From positions 17,796,562 through 17,860,561 of the forward strand of contig OY759217.1 of the NCBI GenBank assembly GCA_963662175.1: 64,000 nucleotides of DNA. The letters run 5' to 3'. The number at the start of each line of letters is the position of its first letter. Position 1 is the first letter of the stretch. Positions 47,001 through 53,252 of this stretch are shown here, piece by piece. The translations under genes and the position numbers were made by a program. The stretch is from Aradus depressus. Lineage: Eukaryota > Arthropoda > Insecta > Hemiptera > Aradidae. The notes beneath the pieces are model-generated. The model ran no database searches. It was not told the origin of the DNA and was given only the letters and a program-made list of their open reading frames with translations.

Positions 47001-48461
47001 CTTGGCGAACCCACGAACTAAAAGGAATTAGAAATAGAATCAAGAAGAACGAATATTACAATTGAACATTAGAATAATTTTTTATTACAAATTAGAATCA
47101 TTATTTTACAAATTAGAATTAAAAATTCTATTACAGGGAAGATATGTAATAAGTCAGCCATTATAAGTTGGTTTTCAGCTATGTACTTTCCAAGCACGTT
47201 TACGTTTTCGCTCTCCCTCCAAAGCCAATCGACCGTTTACGCTAAAACTAGATATTTCACTTATATAGTGGTTTCTGAATCCTCATACTAAATTTCATGC
47301 CGATACATTCATTACATCGGAAGTTATTGGAATTTTTGAGTAGAGCCCCCTCTGATCCCTCCCTCCTCTTTGGCTATTTCTGCTGGAAATTAATAGGTGT
47401 TATCCTTAAATGGCTTTGAATTTAGTTATTAGAGTGTGTTAATCCTCTGCCCTAATCCCCCCCCCCCCCCCATTTCCTTTGGCCGATTTGGCTCAAAATC
47501 AATAGTTGTTCTTAGACGATTCTGGATACACAGAAAATTTCTAGTTGATGCATTCATTACATCTGGAGTTATCTTGTTCATAGACCCACATGAAATTCCG
47601 TTGAAAACTCCGAATCGAATTTACAACCGATTACATAACTTCTTCTATACTTTGTATAACTGGGGAAGTAAAAAGCTTGTTAATAATTCGCAGTAGTTTT
47701 TCAATTAACATTATTTCATACAAAATACGTATCTACTTTTAGGGTTGTGTCAAAACACTTATGGCTACGTGTTTAGATATAAAAGTCGACTCTATAAATA
47801 TTTTTTATAAAAGGAATATTCTGATTGGCAGAAGGAATAGTTAACATAAAGAACAGATCTATTATATGTAGATACCGATGATGGGAGTGCTTCCAGAAAC
47901 TTTTGTAATTGCTTTTCATAGAGAAGGCAAAAAATAAATGGGAGAAGTGATAATGTAATAATATATATATAAAAGATATATTATAATCTTTCGTTACAAA
48001 AAATATCCATTACTAAATATAAGTCGACAAATGGCTCCAAAATCACTATTTTGATATTCCATTTTTATTTTGATTCAAGAATTTTGATTTTGCTGGTTCA
48101 AGATTCGGACAGAGGGCTTACCATATTAGTATGTTTTAAAATGTATCTCAATTTTAGAGTTCCCTTCGCTCCTTTAAACGAAATGGCTCATGTATTCTAC
48201 ACCAACTTTGGAACCAGAATGTAAATAGTGACAAGCAGTTACATACAGACATTGCAATACCAAACCTTTGTGTCATTACACTTACTTGATGAAAACATGA
48301 TGCTGTGTATAATGCCAAATGCAGAGACGGAAAAGGCATCATCTATGCCGGAGACGGCGATGATGAGGGTTGGAATCCCTTTGGCCACACCATAACCCTT
48401 GTTCCGAAGTCTAAACAAGCAGGGGACCACAACTGCAGGCGAAACTGCAGCAACGATTGCT
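22897..48461 (-). CDS. Nha2-like (SLC9B): Na+/H+ antiporter, NHA/SLC9B (CPA2) family, C-terminal seven exons
   Basis: Exons 48461-48286, 45541-45435, 40613-40449, 31294-31151, 28712-28611, 27871-27730 and 23078-22897 join in frame to 338 residues plus stop. All six introns are GT-AG and all phases agree. The protein is an integral-membrane cation/proton antiporter, in animals placed in plasma or organelle membranes. The first exon holds AAVSPAVVVP and GIPTLIIAVSGIDDAFSV; the Asp-Asp pair is the ion-binding site of CPA2/NHA proteins. Later blocks IFEPILFGLTG, LNLKEKIFCALSWMSKASVQ and ALGPVALD match NHA family landmarks. Hydrophobic segments alternate with short loops, and the protein ends in an acidic hydrophilic tail (EEGDEWEDDEEDY). 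About 200 N-terminal residues, expected on exons at higher coordinates, are not seen. LINEs, hAT, Helitron and SINEs sit in the introns. Confidence 0.95.
23308..23632 (+). repeat. SINE copy with telomere-like tail
   Basis: Head GGTAGCTTGCTAG..GGGTTCGAAAAC, body, and end CCCGGGCATGAGTTATAAAA followed by CCTAACCTA. In the last antiporter intron, antisense to the gene. Confidence 0.88.
23835..26481 (-). mobile_element. 5'-truncated R1-clade LINE with target duplication
   Basis: The element is flanked by AGCCAATATCCTT at 23822-23834 and again at 26482-26494 (13-bp TSD). On the minus strand it ends in a poly(A) run (T-run at 23835-23850). Its GC content is far above the host. The endonuclease half is missing; about 60 bp of AT-rich, apparently non-element sequence lie between the TSD and the first coding homology (about 26420). 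It sits in the last antiporter intron in the same orientation as the gene. Confidence 0.93.
24135..26357 (-). CDS. R1-clade LINE reverse transcriptase (ORF2 C-terminal part), intact frame
   Basis: A single open frame of 740 residues, open a further about 20 codons upstream, without any stop or frameshift. Order: linker; YRPISLLSLFGKILE and YGCLRGRSTEDA (RT blocks); FFDIAAAFDCAWW; CPQGSVLGPTLWNILLD; AYVDDL with the catalytic aspartates near residue 378; thumb; and a C-terminal zinc knuckle C-x-C-x7-H-x4-C (CSCGGIETAEHVVLDC) near residue 685. R1-clade ORF2 normally starts with an apurinic-type endonuclease, missing here, so the copy is dead on arrival. The unbroken frame implies a recent insertion. 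Ends with REQKKAL and a stop. Confidence 0.93.
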   Translation of the reverse strand: MRKVPWWSEDLTLAKRAVYRARRRYQRCRDQLHRVIRREEYRQLSEAYGRSIEAAKITSWRRFVEDESSKNPWGIPYRIATGRFKTVAPVASIRNGIQHALSLEEASGMYLRQAFPEDDPAGDTPIQHNIRCAARDLPDTEDAPDWDELDLTLVIGRQKCGGAPGSDLMDAAMIKKAYPVIKTDLLYLYNACLGRGHFPSAWKRALVCTFVKPGDRDLSLASSYRPISLLSLFGKILEGLVLDRIRTQVYAFVSPRQYGCLRGRSTEDALITLRSDVEGNRSKYALCIFFDIAAAFDCAWWPAILTQLRAMGPPRNIFGLISSFLDGRSATVSQLYASTSVNITRGCPQGSVLGPTLWNILLDGLLRELENHEYKAIAYVDDLVITVHADNRAALTRTAQTAIDFVDSWCCANKLALSPSKTMALLMRGKTNARHPFSLGIRGMRVEFPETVTYLGVRLGPGFRATPHAVAIKERTNATFNALSCLARATWGLKYSACRTIYTGVFEAVARYAAAGWWLRPTKQQRTRLLQAQRAALLRVTKAYRTVSTAALQVLAGAPPIDLVLDGAVASYYCRRNLPLRTDIDEPLRLVLEGELRGQNRPERCKDIVQDWIMDRWQQRWSHSSDGRTTFTYLPDVRVRLRSTWVQPDHWTSQVLSGHGDFNSKLFFFKRKDSPNCSCGGIETAEHVVLDCPLYDRSRVELIRATGSYLGLTLPELITESNYPAFGRFITSWREQKKAL
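26690..26890 (+). repeat. CTGGGGAAGT-family fragment with (TG)n
   Basis: The GGAAATCCGAGATCGAGATT block and GTCTGTCTGTG(TG)n at about 26797-26819, then a shortened internal unit. Confidence 0.6.
26890..27729. other. Antiporter intron 6, unannotated part
   Basis: AT-rich; no coding or repeat signal recognised. Confidence 0.6.
27730..27871 (-). CDS. Nha2-like (SLC9B): Antiporter exon F
   Basis: 47 codons plus one base: AALGPVALDLVKDWKGSEVE, WAHTVAIISVMSII, then LTAPTGALLITLT. Contains the last membrane helix with the TAPxGxLL motif. Confidence 0.96.
27880..28600. other. Antiporter intron 5
   Basis: Contains a hairpin at 28308-28351 (CCACACTC/GAGTGTGG), a small inverted pair around CATATTAGCCAT/ATGGCTAATATG (28056-28105), and a B-box-like GGGTTCGAATTCC at 27990 without a tRNA fold. 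No gene. Confidence 0.55.
28611..28712 (-). CDS. Nha2-like (SLC9B): Antiporter exon E
   Basis: 34 codons in phase 0, LRIVVTCVVAIGASL then NLKEKIFCALSWMSKASVQ; donor CAG|GTGAGT. The LKEKIF..W-PKA/SKA motif is conserved in NHA proteins. Confidence 0.96.
28760..28853. repeat. Small hairpin MITE
   Basis: Outer arms TATTTAGATAGAGTAG and CTACTTCATCTATATA; an inner stem ATTGGCGC/GCGCCAAT. About 94 bp. Confidence 0.7.
28872..29290. repeat. Fold-back pair of hammerhead-like repeats
   Basis: The left arm (28872-28980, minus sense) and right arm (29185-29290, plus sense) are about 100-bp inverted copies. Each carries TGATAAT or TAATAAT, then ACC/GCC stem, GGGT/GGGC and GAAACRTC, a decayed CTGATGA..GAAA core. 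The unit also occurs alone at 53050-53160. Confidence 0.7.
29463..29723 (-). repeat. SINE copy with target duplication
   Basis: Body and tail intact, head mostly lost. Flanks GACGGATTATA at 29452-29462 and 29724-29734 form an 11-bp TSD. Confidence 0.88.
30328..30598 (-). repeat. SINE copy
   Basis: From CCCGGGCTTTTAAAATCGAG to GCCGGCGCCCTC, with a deletion of the TCACTCTGGTGGACATGAG segment. Confidence 0.82.
30610..30960. repeat. CTGGGGAAGT-family, two fragments in inverted order
   Basis: Left fragment plus-oriented (TTCCCCAGCTATGTAATC, GAAATTCGATG); right fragment reversed (GAAATTCCGTTGAAAACACC, CGAATTTCTAACCAATT). Confidence 0.65.
31151..31294 (-). CDS. Nha2-like (SLC9B): Antiporter exon D
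   Basis: 48 codons in phase 0: NPVATAFEIFWMIFEPILFG, LTGTQIQIDDMDPAIV and a helix ending VILVIGIL. Donor TTG|GTTAGT, weaker than the others. IFEPILFGLTG is the clearest family landmark. Confidence 0.96.
31372..31508. repeat. AT-rich tandem duplication
   Basis: Two diverged units of about 65-75 bp sharing AATRTAGAACTAAA and TATTATATT; immediately beyond antiporter exon D. Confidence 0.6.
31510..32660. other. Unclassified GC-richer segment
   Basis: 32030-32110 matches the CTGGGGAAGT family (ATCGGGAGTTATCGTGTTCACA). 32120-32640 is purine-rich and GC-richer than the host; it might be LINE 5' sequence, but no open frame shows homology I recognise. Confidence 0.4.
31841..31867. repeat. Poly(C) run
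   Basis: About 25 consecutive C; often a site of sequencing error. Confidence 0.95.
32868..32980. repeat. Two adjacent palindromes
   Basis: GAAGTTGTTTCCTTC/GAAGGAAACAACT at 32868-32902, then an about 70-bp palindrome centred on GATATATTATATC (32904-32976). They abut the TSD of the 4.3-kb LINE. Confidence 0.85.
33025..34054 (+). pseudogene. LINE ORF1 (gag-like, CCHC knuckles), one frameshift
   Basis: Starts MDPSMTSPTRATTSAQEW; a Gln-rich stretch (CAG/CAA runs, residues about 32-50) precedes a basic region. The frame breaks at an 8-C run near 33500; the sense continues in another frame as FAETLRAVLTTSAEVTGKTP and MAEIVIRDLDESTTADEVKQ. Two zinc knuckles follow, CFRCWETGHIAPHC and CRKCGQTGHMARDC, binding element RNA. 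Full length would be about 343 residues. One homopolymer indel separates it from an intact gene, so it may be young, or the indel may be an assembly error. Confidence 0.9.
34051..37086 (+). pseudogene. LINE ORF2 (endonuclease and reverse transcriptase), broken
   Basis: ATG overlaps the ORF1 stop (ATGA at 34051-34054). Domains: apurinic-type endonuclease, about residues 1-210 (LNLNRCGVAQDLL, VIAGDFNAWAVEWG, SDHQAILFEV); linker; RT with APGLDKIPNRALKAA, NQYGFRPGRSTTDAV, TGVPQGSVLGPTLWNIL and YADDV; and a C-terminal knuckle CPACLGETESAEHVLLKC. I count three lesions: a frameshift near 35105, an in-frame TAG at 35477 where family members have a Tyr codon (PSxYRPLCLLD), and a frameshift near 36935, after which a tail starting MGAPLTATSYVDAM ends at 37086. 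Not functional as written. Confidence 0.9.
37309..38022 (+). mobile_element. Jockey-type LINE 3' end (relic)
   Basis: Coding relic, then a GC-richer 3' UTR and an A-run at about 38011-38022. Its 5' side is interrupted by the 4.3-kb LINE and palindromes. The paralogue is at 63772-64000. Confidence 0.8.
37319..37752 (+). pseudogene. Jockey reverse-transcriptase C-terminal relic
   Basis: Reads LERWCNIWRIKLNEHKYDQV then VRYLGFYLVSRLTWNPHTR and TIYKTHLQVPSLELWGTAK, the region after the YADD site in Jockey RTs (W---W-IKLN--K, YLG---D--L-W--H). A TAA at 37681 is followed in frame by LFRRIVNAPFYVTN. The catalytic motif is absent. Confidence 0.85.
38025..38732. other. Antiporter intron 3, unannotated part
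   Basis: A G-rich patch at 38360-38410; no gene recognised. Confidence 0.55.
38764..38796 (-). ncRNA. Hammerhead-like motif, left arm
   Basis: Minus-strand CTGAGGA, T, GGT-GTAAC-AACC, GAA, AGCTC. Core nucleotides retained; stem I weak. Confidence 0.35.
38817..39658 (-). mobile_element. hAT transposon, deletion derivative
   Basis: Inverted termini CAGTGCCGGATTAA (38817) and TTAATCCGGCACAG (39658). TACAATAT at 38809-38816 and 39659-39666 is an exact 8-bp TSD. Keeps only the transposase C-terminus. Confidence 0.95.
38920..39150 (-). pseudogene. hAT transposase C-terminal dimerisation domain (hATC) relic
   Basis: Reads IYLSLMITNCSGECSFSSLK followed by RIKNELRNTMGQERLYHLTL and NIEHDLLKEVDIESVI. 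The order (C/A-ER-FS-L--IK--LR--M-QERL--L--L-IE) is the hATC signature that holds transposase dimers together. The BED finger and catalytic DDE region are deleted, so it depends on a transposase elsewhere. Confidence 0.85.
39779..40108 (+). repeat. Full-length SINE with target duplication (reference copy)
   Basis: Best-defined copy, 330 bp. TTTAAGTTTATC at 39767-39778 and 40109-40120 is an exact 12-bp TSD. The head GGGCGCCAGTAGCTCAGTGG has a Pol III A box (TAGCTCAGTGGT) and a B-box-like GGTTCGAAATCC. The body contains CCGTCCTTCGGATGGGACGT and the tail ends AAAACCTAACCAAACC. Confidence 0.95.
40330..40368 (+). ncRNA. Hammerhead-like motif, right arm
   Basis: GGTT, CTGAGGA, T, GGTG-TAAC-AACC, GAA, the palindrome AGCGCT, C, ACCC. 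Ends 81 bp from the donor of antiporter exon C, on the opposite strand. Confidence 0.4.
40449..40613 (-). CDS. Nha2-like (SLC9B): Antiporter exon C
   Basis: 55 codons in phase 0: PFVVPLRILLLAGSGLIAVL, GSELIGIGGAGPLGCIAAAF, then LSVYVWAQQGWDVED. Matches the NHA region with SGGLGPL-type glycines. A fold-back repeat ends only about 40 bp beyond the donor. Confidence 0.94.
40707..40930 (+). pseudogene. LINE RT C-terminal tail relic
   Basis: Reads ASSLCNSLPSSVVFFKSSLF followed by QNLFDKHF. Many LINE RTs end with (W)NSLPSSVV---S---FK--L. T- and C-rich DNA follows to 41400. Clade not assignable. Confidence 0.5.
41400..42214. other. Antiporter intron 2, unannotated AT-rich part
   Basis: Includes a fragment of the GTCTATTACACAA fold-back family at 41590-41620; otherwise nothing recognised. 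Confidence 0.5.
42215..42660 (-). repeat. Composite unit: 150-bp flank plus SINE, duplicated at 49497
   Basis: AACCGGCTTATAACAGAAAC to TTAATTTTAG precedes a reverse SINE (42372-42660). The same flank-SINE junction occurs at 49497-49885, so this is a duplicated segment rather than two insertions. Confidence 0.8.
42688..43375 (+). mobile_element. Nonautonomous Helitron
   Basis: Starts TCATATATATAAAGCTG after A (42687) and ends with a hairpin CCCGGGCAACGCCGGG, nine further bases and CTAG (43372-43375), followed by T. TC start, 3' hairpin, CTAG end and insertion between A and T define Helitrons. Inside, a 129-bp unit (CTGGTCCATCCCAGCATCCA) is repeated in tandem at 42825 and 42954. No Rep/helicase gene. 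Lies in antiporter intron 2. Confidence 0.92.
43688..44034 (-). repeat. Full-length SINE with (TTAGG)3 end
   Basis: Complete copy; its 3' end reads, on the plus strand, TTAGGTTAGGTTAGGTTTTA before GACTCATGCCCGGGC. The head ends GAGCTACCGGCGCCCTC. Confidence 0.93.
44268..44482. repeat. Fold-back MITE with two hammerhead-like motifs
   Basis: Arms run from TTTTTAAAAATATTGTC to the complementary GACAATATTTTTTAAAAA. The centre stem is CGACTTAACAAAT/ATTTGTTAAGTCG. Cores at 44305-44337 (minus) and 44402-44445 (plus). About 215 bp. Confidence 0.88.
44402..44445 (+). ncRNA. Hammerhead-like motif (paired inverse copy at 44305-44337)
   Basis: GTGG, CTGAAGA, T, AGTA-GCAA-TACC (one stem II mismatch), GAA, AGTACT, C, CCAT. 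Stem I GTGG/CCAT pairs 4 bp with one wobble. Confidence 0.4.
44520..45056. other. Antiporter intron 2, unannotated part
   Basis: AT-rich, no feature recognised. Confidence 0.55.
45057..45380 (+). repeat. SINE copy
   Basis: Head GGGTGCCGGTAACTCAG..GGGTTCGAAACCCGGCC through GGGCATGAGGCACAATAATA. Ends about 55 bp before the donor of antiporter exon B. Confidence 0.88.
45435..45541 (-). CDS. Nha2-like (SLC9B): Antiporter exon B
   Basis: Acceptor TTTACAG|AC, donor GAAGAT|GTAAGT. Encodes one membrane helix (VLLGVLSFVVGIGYGVVWGV) ending in VPEKED, an inter-helix loop. Confidence 0.93.
45550..47140. other. Antiporter intron 1 segment with unexplained open frames
   Basis: On the minus strand a 46-codon frame starts MSHMHRKYARIYRKRN (45993-45853), and an overlapping frame holds TENVNKRCDFVDWNEWPQRV (about 45715-45656). 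Neither is recognised; together they look like a frameshifted coding relic. 46380-46640 is GC-rich with TGATGACGTCAGC and GCCAAT. A 34-bp tandem duplication (AATATTGAAGAAATCC) is at 46721-46785. Confidence 0.35.
47150..47680 (-). repeat. CTGGGGAAGT-family repeat, nearly complete
   Basis: Begins CAGCTATGTACTTTCCAAGC and ends ACTTCTTCTATACTTTGTAT then AACTGGGGAAGTAAA. Contains three to four internal units and a poly(C) run at 47458-47470. Confidence 0.85.
47690..48280. other. Antiporter intron 1, unannotated part
   Basis: AT-rich DNA adjoining the donor of exon A; nothing recognised. Confidence 0.55.
48286..48461 (-). CDS. Nha2-like (SLC9B): Antiporter exon A (first visible; Asp-Asp site)
   Basis: Acceptor TTTTCAG|A, donor TCAA|GTAAGT. 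58 codons plus one base on each side: AIVAAVSPAVVVPCLFRLRN, then KGYGVAKGIPTL and GIDDAFSVSAFG. The two aspartates are residues 40-41 of this exon. The array at 48493 begins only about 30 bp upstream of the acceptor. Confidence 0.95.
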
Positions 48462-48492
48462 CTGAAAATTATAATAAAGAAAACTTTATAAA

Positions 48493-49496
48493 ATACTAAG
48501 TAGGTATAAAACATTCTTCTTTATTTTATGAATGAATAAATATCATCCTCATCGAATGAAGTGAGTGTACACAAAAATACTAAGTAGGTATAAAACATCC
48601 TACTTTATTTTATGAATGAATAAATATCATCCTCATCGAATGAAGTGAGTGTACACAAAAATACTAAGTAGGTATAAAACATCCTACTTTATTTTATGAA
48701 TGAATAAATATCATCCACATAGAATCAAGTGAGTGTACACAAAAATACTAAGTAGGTATAAAACATCCTACTTTATTTTATGAATGAATAAATATCATCC
48801 TCATCGAATGAAGTGAGTGTACACAAAAATACTAAGTAGGTATAAAACATCCTACTTTATTTTATGAATGAATAAATATCATCCTCATCGAATGAAGTGA
48901 GTGTACACAAAAATACTAAGTAGGTATAAAACATCCTACTTTATTTTATGAATGAATAAATATCATCCTCATCGAATGAAGTGAGTGTACACAAAAATAC
49001 TAAGTAGGTATAAAACATCCTACTTTATTTTATGAATGAATAAATATCATCCTCATCGAATGAAGTGAGTGTACACAAAAATACTAAGTAGGTATAAAAC
49101 ATCCTACTTTATTTTATGAATGAATAAATATCATCCACATAGAATCAAGTGAGTGTACACAAAAATACTAAGTAGGTATAAAACATCCTACTTTATTTTA
49201 TGAATGAATAAATATCATCCTCATCGAATGAAGTGAGTGTACACAAAAATACTAAGTAGGTATAAAACATCCTACTTTATTTTATGAATGAATAAATATC
49301 ATCCTCATCGAATGAAGTGAGTGTACACAAAAATACTAAGTAGGTATAAAACATCCTACTTTATTTTATGAATGAATAAATATCATCCTCATCGAATGAA
49401 GTGAGTGTACACAAAAATACTAAGTAGGTATAAAACATCCTACTTTATTTTATGAATGAATAAATATCATCCACATAGAATCAAGTGAGTGTACGC
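48493..49496. repeat. Tandem array, about 12 copies of an 84-bp unit
   Basis: The unit begins ATACTAAGTAGGTATAAAAC and ends GAAGTGAGTGTACACAAAA, period 84. Two variants alternate: A (CATCCTCATCGAATGAAG) and B (CATCCACATAGAATCAAG), in the order A A B A A A A B A A A B. Identity between like units is almost complete. The first unit carries CATTCTTC and the last ends GTACGCAATG. The array starts about 30 bp upstream of the acceptor of antiporter exon A. Confidence 0.97.
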
Positions 49497-49885
49497 AATG
49501 AATCCTAACCGGCTTATAACTGAAACAATTACCCTTTTTAGTAGGACCACTTACTTGCTTTTTTCATTGAAGAATATTTCCAGGTGAGTGTAAAGTGTTT
49601 AAGTTATTTGCAGCATTGGAGAAAGATACCAGCTCCACGTTTAATTTTGGTTATTATGAATCAAGGCCGGGCTTTAACTACTACAAGGTTATATAGCCTA
49701 CTACCAGAGCGCTCTCTTTCGTTACTCTGGTGGACGTGCGCCCGATTCTACTATGAGAGTCCTAAATTTTGCCTACCCTAAATTGTTATTGACCTAGGTT
49801 AGGATTCTTTAACGAGTACCTAACATCGAACAAGCCCGGGACCATCGCTTAGCTAGAATGACGGAGTGCTTCAATTTTTTCTCAC
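49497..49885 (-). repeat. Composite flank plus SINE (duplicate of 42215-42660)
   Basis: AACCGGCTTATAACTGAAAC flank (49503-49648), then a reverse SINE lacking its tRNA-like head. Confidence 0.8.
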
Positions 49886-49899
49886 CTACTTGTCACCAT

Positions 49900-50700
49900 A
49901 TATATATAATATTTTATAATCCTATATCCCGCCTCTAATTCCACGACACACTCACAAACCCATAGTTAGGGGGATATTTTATGTAGAAAATAATAAATAA
50001 CGATGTATTAATATAATGTTGTATAATATAATGTAGATAGAGAATGTTAAAATTGTTTAGAACTTCATGGACCCAAATAAGAAGCTTATAGAACAAATAG
50101 ACTAAATGGAACATTCTAGAAGCAATGGCTTCTATAACGTATACTTTAATATATTTTCTATATAAGAATTGTGAAATTATGTATCGTGTAATCATGATAA
50201 ATATATATAGTAAGATATGGTAAAAATAATATGTAAAGATAAATATCTGTAGATATAGAAAAGTCAGGTTATGTATAGACCTTTTGGAACATAGGTCCAG
50301 AACATTCGATGGCGCTATATATAGTTCTGAGATACCACTCATAGAGATAGTCACCATGATATAGTCAGTCACATATAGTCAGAGATAGAGCCATATATAG
50401 TCAGTCAGATATAGTTGATATAGTTATTCAGTCTCACTCACTATTACCTTGTTATTGTAAATTCTTGTAAAAGCACAGTCTGTTCATTTTATTTATATCC
50501 AGTTTCTTTATTGTTCCTCTGTGTGAGCTGTTGCCCTGTGGTCAATTGTAAGTAGCAAATATATATAAATTGATGTAACTTGTCTGACTTTCTTTAATTT
50601 TTTATTACGATCTGTCCGACCTTATACATGTAAAAACGCCAGAAATCGCATTTATATTATTTTTTATTAATTTCGTAATAAACGGTAGCAGATTCGTAAT
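49900..50700. other. AT-rich segment, possible solo LTR
   Basis: 50330-50430 has short tandem units (GATATAGTCAGTCA..). 50440-50580 has the look of a promoter/terminator region (TGTGTGAGCTGTTGCC). No coding sequence, and no clean TG..CA boundaries or duplication. Confidence 0.25.
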
Positions 50701-50701
50701 A

Positions 50702-50785
50702 TACTAGATAAAATAAACTAAGGGCCTTTGCCGGGTCTTGAGTTCAGTAAGCAAGCACGCATGCCACTGAGCTAGCGGCGCCCTC
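50702..50785 (-). repeat. SINE head fragment
   Basis: AAATAAACTAAGGGCC through GCCACTGAGCTAGCGGCGCC; only the tRNA-like end. Confidence 0.8.
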
Positions 50786-50789
50786 TTTT

Positions 50790-51855
50790 TGTATTTAGAT
50801 ATATCTTATTTTGTTTTAGTGTGAATAATTTAAAAATTTATATAAGCTCGTGATGTAGTTTTGTTGGTTTAATCACTCTTTGTTTCTAGTGTTATATCCT
50901 TACTTAAGTGAAGCGTAAACTCATGGATAATGTATATAAGTATGTTGCGGCGGGCATCTTATAGTAAGTCCGGGTCAGCTGATTGGTTGTTGTTGCCGAA
51001 TGAATTTGAAGTCCTCCGGTGGTATTTATGTACATGAAAATCCCAAAAATGTTATGAAATAAATAAAGAAAAAATTGGGGGCGACACAATGTCAATACAG
51101 ACCCTGAAGAAGGCATACCCAGTGCCGAGGCTTGGCAGAAATTCTACAAGTTTGTTTTTATCGACTACACGCCTGATCTTTCCCCTTTTTGAGAAAAATA
51201 AAAAAAAATTGTATGCGGATAAGGTTTTATACGAAAGTTAACGGAGGTTCGCAACAGGTGGATAAGGCAACAGTCAGAATTTATACTCACAACGCATTCT
51301 GCATTCAGAGAAACACAACTTTTCGATATGAATTTTTTTATTTTCGTTCTATAGTCAAAGGAAATGGTCTCATCCTTTTTTAACATTGAAATGAAATAAA
51401 AATACATTTATTTACCGAGGTCCCTTAACAATAAATATATAAAAAGTCAATAAGAAAAGAACCAATAAAATATCAGTCCTAGAAAGTAAGAAAAAAAAAA
51501 AAATTGAATTGGTGCTACAGTGGAGAAAAACAAGACAATAAATATAAACGAATAAAATAAACAGATTAATTAAGAAAATAAAGTAAATTAAATGTATATA
51601 TATAAATCCAGAGAAGAAAAATAAATAAATAAAAAATGGAGCAGTATACATAAATAGCTGACTATAAAAGAAAAATAAGGATGCCCAGACAAGGTTTGAA
51701 ATAACACTAATCTAAGGAAAACGGATGTAAAAATAAAATAAATAGAGATAACAAAAATAGCTGTTGAAGAGGATTGGCAATTATAAATAATATAAGCCTC
51801 TTGTATAATGTTTGTTTTGAAGATTAATGATACAAATGTTCAAAACATTCTTTCT
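50790..51855. other. Unannotated AT-rich DNA
   Basis: No gene or element recognised; several A-rich stretches. Confidence 0.55.
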
Positions 51856-51859
51856 TTCT

Positions 51860-52105
51860 TCCCACTTTTACTACTGTTTAACCCATCATTTTTGTCAGTA
51901 AGTATAGTTAATGACCGTTTATTTTAATTGTACGTCTATTTTTAAAATGTTCTCTAAAAATAATAGACACCTACACTATTTATATTTCTAACAATATTTA
52001 AATATTTGAAATGAAATTTAGTAGCTGTATCTTTATGTGAAAAATGTTTACATTGTTGCTTCATTACATTTTTTTATATTAACTTATTTTGGTATATAAT
52101 CTAAG
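51860..52105. repeat. Direct repeat, copy 1
   Basis: CTTTCTTCCCACTTTTACTA through TTGCTTCATTACATTTTTTT matches 52585-52830 at about 80 percent by eye, same orientation, about 720 bp apart. Confidence 0.8.
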
Positions 52106-52584
52106 GGGTTAGTTCCGCCAGTAAATATGTTACTGTTGTCATACCATTCGGTGGATACCGTCGTCACTGGCTGCTGGCTAACTTATTTCGTTTTGTTAAT
52201 GACTAAATAATTTCGAAGGGCATCGAAAAATCAAAATGTCTTGCATTAATAATAAATCTGTAATATGTTAAAGTTGTATTTGTCCATTTTCTTGTGGGAA
52301 CATTAAAAATATGAAATTCATAAGTAAACTTTAAAGCAACAAATTTTCACTAACTGCATTCACTACTAAATTTAAACAAATTGAAATATAGTTACTACAT
52401 CCACAACAAATTAAAAAATAACTGATTAAAATAGCAGGATAACTTACGACAGTGTGAGTATAACTTTCAGTTGATATAACCTGTTAGGTACCTGTCTGCT
52501 GTTCTGTTACTAAGACCAACCTACTGTTATTCTGCTAATAGCTAGCTTTACACTGATTAATGTTGTAAATATGACCTTTTTTTC

Positions 52585-52830
52585 TTTCTTCCCACTTTTA
52601 TTACTTAACCTATAATTTTTGTCAGTATAGTTGATAGCCGTTTTGCTATTCTGTAGCACACAAAAATATTACAATTTTAATTGTATGTCTATAAAAAATA
52701 ATAAGTAGGTACCTATACTATTTATATTTTTTACAATTTTTAAATATTTGAAATCAAATTTAGTTGCTCTTTATGTAAAAAAATGTTTATATTATTGCTT
52801 CATTATATTTTTTTATGTTAACTTATTTGT
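52585..52830. repeat. Direct repeat, copy 2
   Basis: Partner of 51860-52105 with several small indels, including an insertion near 52650. A hairpin AATATATATCGT/ACGATATATATT follows at 52845-52908. Confidence 0.8.
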
Positions 52831-53049
52831 ATTATAGTTAAGATTTCAAATATATATCGTAAAATGTAACTCACATATTTTATGTGTCTTTGACGATATA
52901 TATTTGAAATTTTATATAAAATAGAAGTTAAAATTAATAAATATAAATGTTCATAGGCCTCAAGAAAAAAATACAATGGAACAGCATAAAATACATTTTC
53001 TATTAATTAATCCTTCCTTAAAAAAACCATATTGTAGCCTCCATTGATC

Positions 53050-53160
53050 ATAATTGTTGAAATTTGATAATGCCTCAGTATGGGCGAAACGTCGCTTATA
53101 ACAATTGAATAAAACAATTTTGGAGATCAAAAGCCCTAGAAGTGTGTTGTTAACCACCTT
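53050..53160 (+). repeat. Solo copy of the GGGCGAAACGTC repeat
   Basis: TGATAATGCCTCAGTATGGG, CGAAACGTC and TGAATAAAACAATTTTGGAG match the arms of the fold-back at 28872-29290. Decayed hammerhead-like core. Confidence 0.65.
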
Positions 53161-53252
53161 ATATCAAAGTGAAGAATATTATAAATTAATCTTCATCTAT
53201 TTTGTTTTCATATGTTCTTAAAAGCCTAAAAAAAACAATTCACAAATCCGAA

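Noticed and set aside
48493..49496. CRISPR array
   Set aside because: Repeats are contiguous 84-bp units without unique spacers, in an animal intron; it is a tandem satellite.
50330..50580. Solo LTR
   Set aside because: No convincing TG..CA ends, target duplication or primer-binding site; kept only as a low-confidence remark.
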